Shown piece by piece: positions 41,212 through 51,868 of a DNA stretch of 64,000 bases. Under the pieces are notes generated by a model. That model made no database searches. It was not told the DNA's origin and saw only the letters and a program-made list of their open reading frames with translations. The position numbers and the translations under genes are program-made. The stretch is from Amycolatopsis balhimycina FH 1894 (GTDB taxonomy: Bacteria; Actinomycetota; Actinomycetes; Mycobacteriales; Pseudonocardiaceae), in NCBI RefSeq assembly GCF_000384295.1, contig NZ_KB913037.1:7813533-7877532 (forward strand), given 5' to 3'. The stretch's first letter is position 1; each line of letters opens with the position of its first letter.

Positions 41212-41288
41212 GGCTTCCGTAACGCCGCGACGACGCCGGACGACTCTGTTTACCGTTGCTCTGTCCGTTCGTCTTGGAGGGCGCGGTT

Positions 41289-41776
41289 GTGTCGAGGCCG
41301 GCCACCGAAATCGAGCACCGGGCCAGGCAAGGAATCCTGCTGTTGATCCTGACGGCGTCAGCCCGACCGAGCTCGACGCCGCTGTCGAGCAGCACTTCAA
41401 GGCGTGCCGTAAATGGGCCGGCCACTCGCCGAACCATGTTTTCCGGCGGGTTATCCTCAATTCGGGCAATCCTTCGATGATCGATCACCTGCGGCAGGAG
41501 CTCGCCGTGGTGGCCCGGGCGCAGGCAGCCAAAAGGCACTACAACATCAGCGTGCTGAACGACATGCCTCAGGATGTGGGGGCCATCAGTATGGGAATAT
41601 ACGACGACGACCAGGTCTTCATCTCTTACGCCAGCGGCCGCGACCGGATGATCGGCATCAGTATTCGCAGCCGCGACGTCGTCCGCGACTGCTTCGAGCA
41701 CTACTACGACCACCTGTGGGCCAAAGCGACACCGATCCGGAAGTGCCTGGAAGACCCGGTGCCGGAGCCGAGCTGA
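41289..41776 (+). pseudogene. Frameshifted gene of unknown function
   Basis: A GTG start with TTGGAGGG upstream begins MSRPATEIEHRARQGILLL. The good coding frame then moves by -1 near 41340-41350 to DPDGVSPTELDAAVEQHF and continues to a stop after ATPIRKCLEDPVPEPS. The joined product would be about 160 residues. Its C-terminal part (DDDQVFISYASGRDRMIG, then a DCFEHYYDHLW helix) resembles ligand-binding tails of some transcriptional regulators, but no DNA-binding domain is visible. The shift could be a real mutation or a sequencing error. Base composition is less GC-rich than the neighbours. Confidence 0.55.
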
Positions 41777-41780
41777 GCCC

Positions 41781-42035
41781 TCACTTCCAGCGGAAGTGCA
41801 CGAACACCCGGCCGAAGTTGTCCTTGTCCTTTTCGACCCGGTGGTACAGCGCCTTGACGTCCTTGCGCTCGAGGAACCGCAGGACGTGCTTCTTCAGCTG
41901 GCCGGAGCCCTTGCCCGGGATGATCTCGACGAGCGGCGCCTTCTTCGCGACGGCTTCGTCGATGATCGCGCGCAGGGCCCGGTCGATCTCGCCGCCGCGG
42001 TTGTAGACGTCGTGGAGGTCCAGCTTCAGCTTCAC
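41781..42035 (-). CDS. Small Smr-domain protein
   Basis: An 84-residue stand-alone Smr (small MutS-related) domain. It has LDLHDVYNRGGEIDRAL with the LDLH motif and IIPGKGSGQLKKHVLRFL with the GxGxG-like loop. Smr domains bind or nick nucleic acid, and some are ribosome-rescue nucleases. It ends 5 bp from the stop of the frameshifted gene on the other strand. Confidence 0.9.
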   Translation of the reverse strand: MKLKLDLHDVYNRGGEIDRALRAIIDEAVAKKAPLVEIIPGKGSGQLKKHVLRFLERKDVKALYHRVEKDKDNFGRVFVHFRWK

Positions 42036-42070
42036 ACGCTCTCCCGGGCTCGACGACGTGCTTGAACGGT

Positions 42071-42112
42071 CGGCACGCGTGATGGAAACGCCGGCACCCG
42101 TGATCGAAGAGA
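42071..42112. repeat. Two degenerate 21-bp repeat units
   Basis: CGGCACGCGTGATGGAAACGC-type and CGGCACCCGTGATCGAAGAGA-type units follow each other at a 21-bp step. Read on the other strand they carry GATCACG(C/G)G, so they look like decayed members of the family at 15.8 and 58.0 kb. Confidence 0.45.
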
Positions 42113-42140
42113 CGACACGAGCACGCCGCGTCGTGTCGTC
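42111..42140. terminator. Hairpin downstream of MBL hydrolase gene
   Basis: GACGACACGA and TCGTGTCGTC form a perfect 10-bp stem with a 10-nt loop. It lies 28 bp past the stop of the minus-strand MBL gene and is a likely terminator. Confidence 0.5.
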
Positions 42141-42168
42141 GCCCTGATCACGCGTGTCGACCTCAGCT

Positions 42169-43230
42169 TCACAGCGCTTGCCACCAGCCGTCCACCGGGG
42201 GCGGCTCGGCCACGTCGACGCGCTCGCCGGGGCGGGGGACCGCCAGCGGGAGGTCGGCCTCCTTCGCCTCGCTCCACACGCGGTCCGCCGGCTCGCCCCA
42301 CGGGTGCATGGCCAGCTGGAACGTCGCCCAGTGCACCGGGACCAGCAGCTTGGCCCGCACGTCGAGGCCGGCCGCGACGCCCTCCTCCGGGGTCATGTGG
42401 ATGTCCGGCCACTGCGGGGCGTACGCGCCGATCTGGATCAGGGCCACGTCGAACGGACCGTGCTCCGCGCCGATCGCCGCGAACCCGTCGAAGTACCCCG
42501 TGTCGCCGCTGTAGAACACCCGGTGGGACGGGCCCAGCAGCGCCCACGACGTCCACAGCGTGTCGTCGTTCGTGATGCCGCGGCCGGAGAAGTGCTGGGC
42601 CGGCGTCGCGACGAACCGGACGCCCGCCACCGTCGCCTCTTCGTGCCAGTCCAGCTCGATGATCCGTTCCGCGGGGACGTGCCAGCGTTCCAGGTGCGCG
42701 CCGACCCCGAGCGGCACGAGGAAGGGAGCGGAAGACGAAGCCGTCAGCGCCCGGACGGTCGCCAGGTCCAGGTGGTCGTAGTGGTCGTGCGAGATCACGA
42801 CGGCGTCGATCCGGCCGAGCCCGGACAGCGGCACCGGGGGCTCGTGCAGCCGCCGCGGTCCGGCGAACGCGGCAGGCGAGACCCGGTCGCTCCACACCGG
42901 GTCGAGCAGCACGCGGGCGCCGTCCAGCTCGACGAGCGTGGACGCGTGGCCGTACCAGGTCAGGTAGAGGCCCTCCGCCGCGAGAACCGGCTCCGCCGCG
43001 ACCAGCGGCACCGCGCGGGCGGGTTTGCGCAGCTCGCGGTGCTCGCCGAAGAACATCTCGCGGAAGATGGTCCGCATCGCCGCCGCGGTCATCGGGTACC
43101 GCGGCGCGACGTTGCGGAACACCTTGCCGTCGAACTGCGGCGACGAGCGGACCCGCTCGGCCCGCGCCCCGGCGGCCTTCGCGCCGAACGCCGCCGGCAG
43201 GTCCCGCAGGGCCGCGACCGTCTTTTTCAT
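42169..43230 (-). CDS. MBL-fold hydrolase (NAPE-PLD/UlaG-like)
   Basis: A 353-residue metallo-beta-lactamase fold protein. It has TWYGHASTLVELDGARVLLDPVWSDR, the metal-binding SHDHYDHLD (HxHxDH type), TPAQHFSGRG, YSGDTGYFDGF (metal Asp) and LVPVHWATFQLA. This set is typical of NAPE-PLD-like and related lipid or phosphodiester hydrolases. The substrate is unknown. The gene stands alone. Confidence 0.9.
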   Translation of the reverse strand: MKKTVAALRDLPAAFGAKAAGARAERVRSSPQFDGKVFRNVAPRYPMTAAAMRTIFREMFFGEHRELRKPARAVPLVAAEPVLAAEGLYLTWYGHASTLVELDGARVLLDPVWSDRVSPAAFAGPRRLHEPPVPLSGLGRIDAVVISHDHYDHLDLATVRALTASSSAPFLVPLGVGAHLERWHVPAERIIELDWHEEATVAGVRFVATPAQHFSGRGITNDDTLWTSWALLGPSHRVFYSGDTGYFDGFAAIGAEHGPFDVALIQIGAYAPQWPDIHMTPEEGVAAGLDVRAKLLVPVHWATFQLAMHPWGEPADRVWSEAKEADLPLAVPRPGERVDVAEPPPVDGWWQAL

Positions 43231-43256
43231 AATCCAGTCTTCCTCATGCCCCGAGT

Positions 43257-44273
43257 CTACGAACGGTTCCTGAGAGGGGCCCCAGCTTCATGCAGGTGGG
43301 TGAGCGCCTGCCGGTAGGACTCGACCAGGCTCGTCTCGAGGTACGGGATGCCCAGCTCGGCGCAGTAGGCCCGGACGATCGGCTGCGCCCGCCGCAGGTG
43401 CGGCGACGGCATGCTCGGGAACAGGTGGTGCTCGATCTGGTAGTTGAGGCCGCCGAGGGCGACGTCGGTGACCACACCGCCGCGGACGTTGCGGGACGTG
43501 AGCACCTGCTTGCGGAGGAAGCCGAGCTCGGTCCGCCCGGTCAGCGTCGGCATGCCCTTGTGGTTGGGGGCGAAGATCGATCCCATGTAGACACCCCAGA
43601 GTCCTTGGTGGACGGCGAAGAACAGCAATGCCATGCCGGGGCTGAGCACCGTGAGCAGCGCGCTGAAGTAGAGGACGAAGTGCGCGGCGAGCAACGCGGC
43701 TTCGAGACCGCGGCGGCGCAGCCCCGGCTTGCGGACCGCGCGGATGCCGGACCAGTGCAGGTTCAGGCCCTCGAGGGTGAGCAGCGGGAAGAACAGGAAC
43801 GCCTGGTACCGCCCGATGAACCGCGGGACGCCCCGGCTGGCGCGGGCCTGGTCCTTCGACCAGACGAGGATGTCCGGGTCGACGTCCGGGTCGAGCTCCT
43901 CGTGGTTCGGGTTGGCGTGGTGGCGGGTGTGCTTGTCCATCCACCAGCCGTAGCTCATCCCGACGCCGAGGTTCCCGGCGAGCAGCCCGGCGATTTCGGT
44001 GGGCCGCCGTCGCCGGAACACCTGCTTGTGCGCGAGATCGTGGGAGAGCAACGCGATCTGCCCGAACATCACGGCCATGAAGGCCGCGACGGCGAGCTGC
44101 CACCACGAGTTCCCCAGCAGCGCGAAGGCAACCCACCCGGCGGCGAACAACCCGGTCACGACGGCGATCCGGGCGGTGTAGTAGCCGGGACGGCGTGCCA
44201 TCAGCCCGGCGGCGGAGATGCGGTGGCTCAGCCGGGCGAAGTCGCTGCCGACGAGGTTCTCTGTGGTGGTCAC
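43257..44273 (-). CDS. Membrane fatty acid desaturase
   Basis: A 338-residue acyl-lipid or acyl-CoA desaturase. It has the three histidine boxes HDLAHK, HTRHHANPN and QIEHHLF, with paired membrane helices around them (IAVVTGLFAAGWVAFALLG, LLAAHFVLYFSALLTVL). It resembles the DesA3-type delta9 desaturases of actinobacteria. GTG start. No reductase partner is adjacent. The regulator is unknown. Confidence 0.9.
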   Translation of the reverse strand: MTTTENLVGSDFARLSHRISAAGLMARRPGYYTARIAVVTGLFAAGWVAFALLGNSWWQLAVAAFMAVMFGQIALLSHDLAHKQVFRRRRPTEIAGLLAGNLGVGMSYGWWMDKHTRHHANPNHEELDPDVDPDILVWSKDQARASRGVPRFIGRYQAFLFFPLLTLEGLNLHWSGIRAVRKPGLRRRGLEAALLAAHFVLYFSALLTVLSPGMALLFFAVHQGLWGVYMGSIFAPNHKGMPTLTGRTELGFLRKQVLTSRNVRGGVVTDVALGGLNYQIEHHLFPSMPSPHLRRAQPIVRAYCAELGIPYLETSLVESYRQALTHLHEAGAPLRNRS

Positions 44274-44371
44274 GCACCGAGTCTTCCCGTCGGCGGGTCT
44301 CCCGGGAAGCCGGTGGGCTCCCGGCACCTTGCGGGGGCCAGCCCTACCGGCCGGGGTGGTATACGCCTGGG

Positions 44372-46731
<2,360 letters not shown>

Positions 46732-46735
<4 letters not shown>

Positions 46736-46971
46736 CGGGCACTCCAGTTTTTCGTTCGGGCCTCGGCGGCTTGCCGGTATTCGTGCGGCGAAAGGCCGTA
46801 AGCGTCCCGGAAACGGCGGACGAACAATGCGACAGGCAGATCCACTGTGTTCGCGAGTGTTTCGATGTCCGGCGGCAGCGTGTATTCGCGTTCGATCCGG
46901 TCGCGGATGCGGCGGAGCAGCACCAATTCGCGCAGGTGGTTCTGCGCGGCGACCTTCAGGCTCAGGCACAT
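46732..46971 (-). CDS. Half AraC-type DNA-binding protein
   Basis: A 79-residue protein with one AraC-type helix-turn-helix. LRELVLLRRIRDRIEREYTLP and LANTVDLPVALFVRRFRDAYG align closely with the first half of the AraC protein at 48678-49121 (LRDLALLRRVRDRIDREYAQP, SRQFRRAYG). The second HTH is missing. It overlaps the MFS gene by 10 bp and uvrA-like by ATGA. It may be a decayed duplicate or a working partial regulator. Confidence 0.75.
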
Positions 46972-48260
46972 GTCGGTTCCCTTTCCGGTGTGCGGCCGAG
47001 CACCGCCCGATCGCTTTTCGGGGGTTCCGGGTGGCGGAGCCCCCGGCCCGGGGCGGAGCCCCGGATGACACAGGCCGCGATCGGGAGCAGCAGGAGGGTC
47101 AGCACGCCGGACAGCACGAGGCCGCCCGTGCTGCCGGCCAGTTCGATCAGCGGACCACCCAGTGCCAGGCCCAGCGGTGCGGCCACGGTCGCGCCGGTCG
47201 TCCAGAGCGTGACGACCGGCTGCTGTTCGCCGGGTGCCAGCCCGGCTTGGAGGAAGCTGTAGGCGACCGGGGTGAACGGCGCGTACACCAGTCCGCCCAA
47301 GCCGAAGACGAGCAGCGCCACGGTCAGGTCGCCGGTGAGGGCGAGGCCGATCGGGCACAGCGCCCACAGGCCGATGATCGCGACCAGCAGCGGGCGCTGC
47401 GGCAGGTTCCGCAGCCGGCCGACGAGCGCGGCGCCGAGGAACGCGCCGGCCCCGAGCGCGCCCCAGAGCCACCCCAGCCCGGACGCGCCGGCGTGCAGCG
47501 TTCCGGTCACGTACAGCGGGAGCGCCACCTCGATGGGCATGTAGAGGAAGTTGAAGAAGAACTCCACCACCAGCAGCCGCGCGGCCACCGGACGGCGGCG
47601 CAGGATCCGCCAGCCCGAGCCTTCGGGCCGCTCCGGAGGCTCGGCGGGCTGGGGGACGCACGCGAGGGTGGCGGCCAGCAGGATCAGCGCTCCGCCCGCG
47701 TCGACGAAGAGCGCGAAGCCCGCGCCGGCGGTGGCCACGACGACCCCGCCCAGCACCGGACCGGCGATGTAGAGCGCGAACGTCGTGTTCAGCCCCAGCA
47801 GGCCGTTGACCGAGAACCGCCCGGCCTCGCCCGCGGCCGACGTCGCCAGCAGGCGGCGGCTGCTCGACCCGGCCAGCCGGAACGTCGCGCCGAAGAGGAG
47901 ACCGGCGACCAGCACCGGCAGCGTGAGCAGGCCGGCGACGGCCAGGACGCCGAGGGTGGCGAAGGTCAGCGACCGCAGCACGCAGTCGGCGACCAGCAGC
48001 GTGCGCGGCGGCACCCGCACCCGGCCGAGGCCGATGGCCAGGGCCAGCAGGGTGGACAGGACGAACGGCGCGGCCTCGACGAGCCCGATGGCGATCGCCT
48101 TCGGCACGCCGCCGTGGAGGGAGAGCGTCTGCACGGGCATGGCGACCAGGAGCATGCCGGTGCCGACGTTGGCCAGGAGATCCCCCAGCAGGAGTCCGGC
48201 GATCCGCCGGTCGCGCAGCACCTCCCGGTAGCCGTGCGCCGCGGCGGCGGTCGTGGTCAG
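46962..48260 (-). CDS. MFS transporter, likely drug efflux
   Basis: A 432-residue major facilitator protein with about 10-12 hydrophobic helices. It starts LTTTAAAAHGYREVLRDRRIAGLLLGDLLANVGTGM and is like macrolide-type efflux MFS proteins of actinobacteria. The start appears to be CTG at 48260, in CTGA overlap with the VOC stop and with AGGAA 5 nt upstream; no ATG or GTG fits the N-terminus. The last residues (RGSAPGRGLRHPEPPKS) come from an inserted repeat. The operon context with a VOC protein and a UvrA-like ATPase suggests antibiotic resistance. Confidence 0.82.
   Translation of the reverse strand: MTTTAAAAHGYREVLRDRRIAGLLLGDLLANVGTGMLLVAMPVQTLSLHGGVPKAIAIGLVEAAPFVLSTLLALAIGLGRVRVPPRTLLVADCVLRSLTFATLGVLAVAGLLTLPVLVAGLLFGATFRLAGSSSRRLLATSAAGEAGRFSVNGLLGLNTTFALYIAGPVLGGVVVATAGAGFALFVDAGGALILLAATLACVPQPAEPPERPEGSGWRILRRRPVAARLLVVEFFFNFLYMPIEVALPLYVTGTLHAGASGLGWLWGALGAGAFLGAALVGRLRNLPQRPLLVAIIGLWALCPIGLALTGDLTVALLVFGLGGLVYAPFTPVAYSFLQAGLAPGEQQPVVTLWTTGATVAAPLGLALGGPLIELAGSTGGLVLSGVLTLLLLPIAACVIRGSAPGRGLRHPEPPKSDRAVLGRTPEREPTCA
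47013..47071 (-). repeat. GC-rich hairpin repeat, copy B (C-terminal-extending)
   Basis: Nearly identical to 66-123. On the minus strand it contains CCGGGGCTCCGCCCCGG, a perfect hairpin, and GGGGGCTCCGCCACCCGG. It encodes the C-terminal tail of the MFS protein in the same frame used in copy A. Confidence 0.8.
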
Positions 48261-48667
48261 CGCAGTTCCTGGATGCGCAGGAGGTTGCCCGCCGGGTCGC
48301 GGAACGAGCAGTCGCGGATCCCGTAGGGCTGCTCGACCGGCTCCTGGACGACTTCGGCGCTGCCTGCCTCGAGCTTGGCGAAGAGGGCGTCGAGGTCCCT
48401 GGTGGCCAGGTTGACCGAGGCGTAGGTGCCCTTGGCCATCATCTCGGCGATCATGCGGCGCTCGTCGTCGGTCAGGCCCGGCGTCGCGGCCACCGGCGAC
48501 AGCACGATCGAGGTGTCCGGCTGGTTCGGCGGCCCCACCGTGATCCACTGCATGTCGCCGTACTTGACGTTCTGGCGGACCTCGAAGCCGAGGAGGTCGC
48601 GGTAGAAGGCGAGCGAGGCTTCCGGGTCCGTGTGCGGGAGGAAGCTGGAGTGAATGGTGACGTCCAT
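48257..48667 (-). CDS. VOC-family (glyoxalase-like) protein
   Basis: A 136-residue vicinal oxygen chelate fold protein. It starts MDVTIHSSFLPHTDPEASLAFYRDLLGFEVR and ends YGIRDCSFRDPAGNLLRIQELR. Members include resistance and lactoylglutathione-type enzymes; the substrate is not deducible. ATG at 48667 with AGGGTG upstream is preferred to the GTG at 48676. It lies between the AraC regulator and the MFS transporter. Confidence 0.88.
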   Translation of the reverse strand: MDVTIHSSFLPHTDPEASLAFYRDLLGFEVRQNVKYGDMQWITVGPPNQPDTSIVLSPVAATPGLTDDERRMIAEMMAKGTYASVNLATRDLDALFAKLEAGSAEVVQEPVEQPYGIRDCSFRDPAGNLLRIQELR

Positions 48668-48677
48668 GCTGGTCACC

Positions 48678-49121
48678 CTAGGTGGCCGCCGAGGGCCGCG
48701 CTTCTCGATTCCTGATCGGTCTGGTGACCTGCTTGGCGACGCACGGCGGCATCCCGACGGTGGCCTCGGCCTGCTGCTCGCGGTAGACGCTCGGGGGCGT
48801 GCCGACCAGCTCGGCGAACCGCGTGCTGAAGGTGCCCAGCGACGAAAAGCCGACGGTGAAGCAGACTTCGGTGACGCTCAGTTCGCCCTTGCGCAGCAGC
48901 GCCATCGCCCGTTCGATCCGCCGCGTCATCAGGTACGAATACGGTGACTCTCCGTACGCTCGCCGGAACTGCCGGCTGAGGTGCCCGGCCGACATGTTTA
49001 CGCCGCGGGCCAGCGCCTCGACGTCGAGGGGCTGGGCGTACTCCCGGTCGATCCGGTCCCGGACCCGGCGCAGCAGCGCGAGGTCGCGCAGGTACTGCGC
49101 CGTGGCGGCGGTGCTGGTCAC
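48678..49121 (-). CDS. AraC-family regulator
   Basis: A 147-residue AraC protein consisting of little more than the two HTH motifs (SAGHLSRQFRRAYGESPYSYL and VTEVCFTVGFSSLGTFSTRF). There is no ligand domain. It is the first gene of the VOC-MFS-half AraC-UvrA-like operon and probably activates it. GTG start. Confidence 0.9.
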   Translation of the reverse strand: MTSTAATAQYLRDLALLRRVRDRIDREYAQPLDVEALARGVNMSAGHLSRQFRRAYGESPYSYLMTRRIERAMALLRKGELSVTEVCFTVGFSSLGTFSTRFAELVGTPPSVYREQQAEATVGMPPCVAKQVTRPIRNREARPSAAT

Positions 49122-49156
49122 CCCTGAATCCTGCCATAGGGGGACGGGCCCGGGAT

Positions 49157-49209
49157 GTCATGAACGACTCTTTCATGACTCCCGACGACATGAACGACTC
49201 TTTCATGAC
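49157..49209. repeat. Two tandem CATGAACGACTCTTTCATGAC repeats
   Basis: A 20-nt core, ATGAACGACTCTTTCATGAC, occurs at 49160 and 49190, spaced 30 bp. Each copy has TCATGAA/TTCATGA-type arms, and outer GGATGTCATGAA/TTCATGACATCC arms enclose the pair. It lies upstream of the araC start in a gap of about 460 bp. Confidence 0.8.
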
Positions 49210-49388
49210 ATCCGGCGGCGGGATCGTCCACAAGCGACATGCGAGGCTGAGGCCGTCCCGGGAGTTCCCGTTCCCCCGGGACGGCCGTGCACCGGTGCAA
49301 TGGACCGTGAAGCCTTTCCGGCGGCATACCCTTCCGCCGCAGGGCCGCCACGGCCCGTTCGACCCCGGGCCCCGCCCGGTGTGCCGGA

Positions 49389-49433
49389 AGAAGGTCATCC
49401 CGGGGGCGTCGGGTTCCCTCGGGATGACCTTCT
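49389..49433. terminator. 14-bp stem hairpin (second terminator of redox operon)
   Basis: AGAAGGTCATCCCG and CGGGATGACCTTCT form a perfect 14-bp stem with a 17-nt loop, about 150 bp past the stop of the FAD reductase gene. It may also insulate the araC operon. Confidence 0.6.
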
Positions 49434-49493
49434 CCTGGCCCGCCGGGCGCTCGATCCGGTTACGGACGCGAGGCGGGCAGGGGGACGTTGGGG

Positions 49494-49539
49494 GCCGGCC
49501 ACCACACCACCCAGCCGCGGAGGGGGTGTGGTGGCCGGC
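49494..49539. terminator. 15-bp stem hairpin after FAD reductase gene
   Basis: GCCGGCCACCACACC and GGTGTGGTGGCCGGC form a perfect 15-bp stem with a 16-nt loop, 42 bp downstream of the minus-strand stop at 49581. It is a likely terminator of the redox operon. Confidence 0.7.
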
Positions 49540-49580
49540 AAGGGACGGAGGCCGCCGCGCGCAGCCCCGTCCCGGCTTCT

Positions 49581-51020
49581 CTACCTCCCCATGGGGATGG
49601 CCATCGTCGGCAGCGCGCCCGCGGGCAGCGACTGCGCCTGCAGCGCCGTCGTGGGCGGGGACTGGGCCGGGAAGGCCGTGGTGGGGATGTCGTTGGCGAA
49701 CTCGCTCTCGAACTCGCGCTCGAAGGCCTGCGCGTCGAAGCCGCTCTCGAACTCCGGCGGGACCTCGGCCGCCAGCGCGGCGAGCGCCGGTTCGACCACC
49801 GGGACCTGCGGGACCTCCGCGGCGGGCGCGGGCTCCGGCTCGGGCACGTAGTCGGGCGCGGGCAGCCGCCGGTTGAGCTCGGCCATCCAGTCGAGCATCG
49901 CCCGTGGCTTGTCCCAGCAGGAGATGCCGACGAGCTGCCCGTCGCGGACGAACCCGGTGATGCCGTCGGCCAGTGTCACCGTGTCCTCGGCCAGCGACGG
50001 CATCCCGCACATCTGCAGCCGGGTGTCGTACAGCGTCGACCAGGCGCGGGGGAGCGGGGTGAACGGCACGGCGCTCGATTGGCCCATCAGCAGGTTGTCC
50101 GCCGCGTGCCGGGCCGACTCGACGGCGTTGATCCAGTGCTCGACCCGCCGCGGGGTCTCGTCGAAGCGCAGGTTCGGCCAGCGCGCGATGTCGCCGGCGA
50201 TGACGACGTCGGAGGCGCCCTCGGCGAACAGCTTCGAGTCGCAGAGGACGCCGTCGCTGATGTCGAGGCCGGAGCCGCGCATCCAGTCGACCGACGGGAC
50301 GCTGCCGATGGCGAGCACGACGACGGCGGCGACCAGCAGCTGGTTGTTCGTCAGGTGCAGCCCGACGGTGTCCTTCGTGCTGATCCAGTGCCGGACTTCG
50401 CTCCGCATCGCCAAGTTCGCGCGGTGCTCGTGGTGTGCCTCGACGATGCCGCTGGAGACGCGGTCGCCGAAGCGGTGCAGCGGCGCCTTCGCGTGCCCGA
50501 TCAGGGTGACGTCCCGGCCGATGTGCCGCATGCTCGCGGCGAACTCGTTGCCGATCAGGCCGGCGCCGATCACGACGGCCGGCTTCTTGCTGGCGTTGAG
50601 GCAGCGCCGCACCGCCATCGAGTCCTCGACCGTGCGCAGGATCCGCACGCGCGGGTCGTGCCGCGGCGCCCCGGGCAGATGCCGCGGGTAGACGCCGGTT
50701 GCGGCGATCAGGCCGTCGTACCAGAGGGACTCGCCGCCGGGCAGGTGCACGACCCGCTCGGTGGTGTCCAGGTGGGTGACCCGCGCGCCGAGCCGCCAGT
50801 GCACGTCGAGGTCCGGAAGGTAGTGCGAAAGGCCCACGTCACTGGGCCGTTCGGTGCCCATCACCAGCGCCTTGGAGACCATCGGGCGGTGATACGGCCG
50901 CCGCGCCTCGTCGCCGATGAGCACGATCTCGCCGTCGAACTTCTGTTCCCGCAGGCGTTCCGCGGCACGCAGCCCGGCGACGCCCGCACCGACGATGACG
51001 ATCCGGTCGCCGTCAGCCAT
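49581..51020 (-). CDS. FAD-dependent NAD(P)H:ferredoxin reductase
   Basis: A 479-residue two-dinucleotide-binding-domain flavoprotein. The FAD site is IVGAGVAGLRAAERLRE near the start, the NAD site is VVIGAGLIGNEFAASMRH near residue 150, and VVIAGDIARWPN is the second FAD motif. It resembles BphA4/rubredoxin-type reductases. A Pro/Ala-rich acidic tail of about 90 residues (with FDAQAFEREFESEF) is unusual for the family and may be a docking segment. It overlaps the ferredoxin gene by 8 bp and so probably reduces it. Confidence 0.9.
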   Translation of the reverse strand: MADGDRIVIVGAGVAGLRAAERLREQKFDGEIVLIGDEARRPYHRPMVSKALVMGTERPSDVGLSHYLPDLDVHWRLGARVTHLDTTERVVHLPGGESLWYDGLIAATGVYPRHLPGAPRHDPRVRILRTVEDSMAVRRCLNASKKPAVVIGAGLIGNEFAASMRHIGRDVTLIGHAKAPLHRFGDRVSSGIVEAHHEHRANLAMRSEVRHWISTKDTVGLHLTNNQLLVAAVVVLAIGSVPSVDWMRGSGLDISDGVLCDSKLFAEGASDVVIAGDIARWPNLRFDETPRRVEHWINAVESARHAADNLLMGQSSAVPFTPLPRAWSTLYDTRLQMCGMPSLAEDTVTLADGITGFVRDGQLVGISCWDKPRAMLDWMAELNRRLPAPDYVPEPEPAPAAEVPQVPVVEPALAALAAEVPPEFESGFDAQAFEREFESEFANDIPTTAFPAQSPPTTALQAQSLPAGALPTMAIPMGR

Positions 51021-51243
51021 CGAGGTCCCCTCTCATCACGACCGCCTGCATCGGGCAGCAGCGAGCGGCCATCTTCGCCTGTTCCAAGGTGTCTTCGTCC
51101 AGCAGCCGCTTGATGAAGCGCAAGCGGCCGTCCTGGCCGAGGTCGAACACGTCCGGCGCCTCCATGGCGCAGATGCCGTAGAGCTCGCACCGGTCGTTGT
51201 CGACGCTGATCCGGGGCCCGCCACCGGGCAAACGGAGCGGCAT
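51013..51243 (-). CDS. [3Fe-4S]-type ferredoxin
   Basis: A 76-residue ferredoxin with CELYGICAMEAPDVFDL (CxxxxxC spacing with Ala where a fourth Cys would be) and a distal CCPMQAVV. This fits the actinobacterial 3Fe-4S ferredoxins that usually serve P450s. No P450 is adjacent here. It lies between a membrane cytochrome and a reductase, 1 bp and -8 bp away, so it is the natural link between them. Confidence 0.88.
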   Translation of the reverse strand: MPLRLPGGGPRISVDNDRCELYGICAMEAPDVFDLGQDGRLRFIKRLLDEDTLEQAKMAARCCPMQAVVMRGDLDG

Positions 51244-51244
51244 G

Positions 51245-51868
51245 TCAAGCCACCTGCTCTTCCACGAGTCCGATGCGTTCGAGGGTCCGGGCCGGCATGA
51301 ACCGCAGCATCGACACCGTCACGGCCGGGACGAGCAGCGTGATGCCGCCCAGCCAGGTGACCGAGAGGTGGCCGTTGGCGATGGCGCCGAACCAGGAGTG
51401 GAGCGCGATGAGCGCCACCGCCGGGTACGCGCAGCGGTGCAGCCACAGCCAGCGCCGATAGGACGTGAAGCGCTGCAGGCCGGCGGTGAGGAAGATGGCG
51501 AACATGACCTCGAAGCCGACGATGCCCGCGATGTGGCGCGACTCCTGCCCGGAGCTGAACGGGATGAACATGTAGGCGAAGCTGTAGGGCTGAACGGTCA
51601 GATAGGTGAAGCCCAGTGCGTGGACGGCGCCGAAGATGATCGTCGCGGTGGCCAGCACCATGTGGGTGCTGCGCAGGGCCTTCCGGCCGGTGACGGAGCG
51701 GATCCAGCCGGTCGCGGTGAGCACGCCCCAGGTGAGCGTCAGCATCGTCGCCGCGTAGGACGTCCGGGCGGCGAAGGCGGCGAGGCCGCGGGCTGCCGGG
51801 TCCGTCTTCGGCTGGAACTGCTGGGTCAGGAAGATCGTCGCGTCGTGCCAGGTCTCAACCACGGCCAC
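51245..51868 (-). CDS. Ferric-reductase-like diheme membrane protein
   Basis: A 207-residue protein with about five or six membrane helices. Two helices carry spaced histidines, STHMVLATATIIFGAVHAL (H-x13-H) and WLHRCAYPAVALIALHSW (H-x12-H), the pattern of diheme b-type ferric-reductase/NOX transmembrane domains. There is no attached FAD/NAD domain; that role could be filled by the ferredoxin and reductase encoded next to it. It is expected to carry electrons across the membrane. Confidence 0.85.
   Translation of the reverse strand: MAVVETWHDATIFLTQQFQPKTDPAARGLAAFAARTSYAATMLTLTWGVLTATGWIRSVTGRKALRSTHMVLATATIIFGAVHALGFTYLTVQPYSFAYMFIPFSSGQESRHIAGIVGFEVMFAIFLTAGLQRFTSYRRWLWLHRCAYPAVALIALHSWFGAIANGHLSVTWLGGITLLVPAVTVSMLRFMPARTLERIGLVEEQVA

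Noticed and set aside
41336..41352. Programmed -1 ribosomal frameshift as the explanation for the split gene
   Set aside because: There is no slippery heptamer or downstream stem; a one-base deletion or sequencing error is simpler. The same applies to RidA at 61304-61310.
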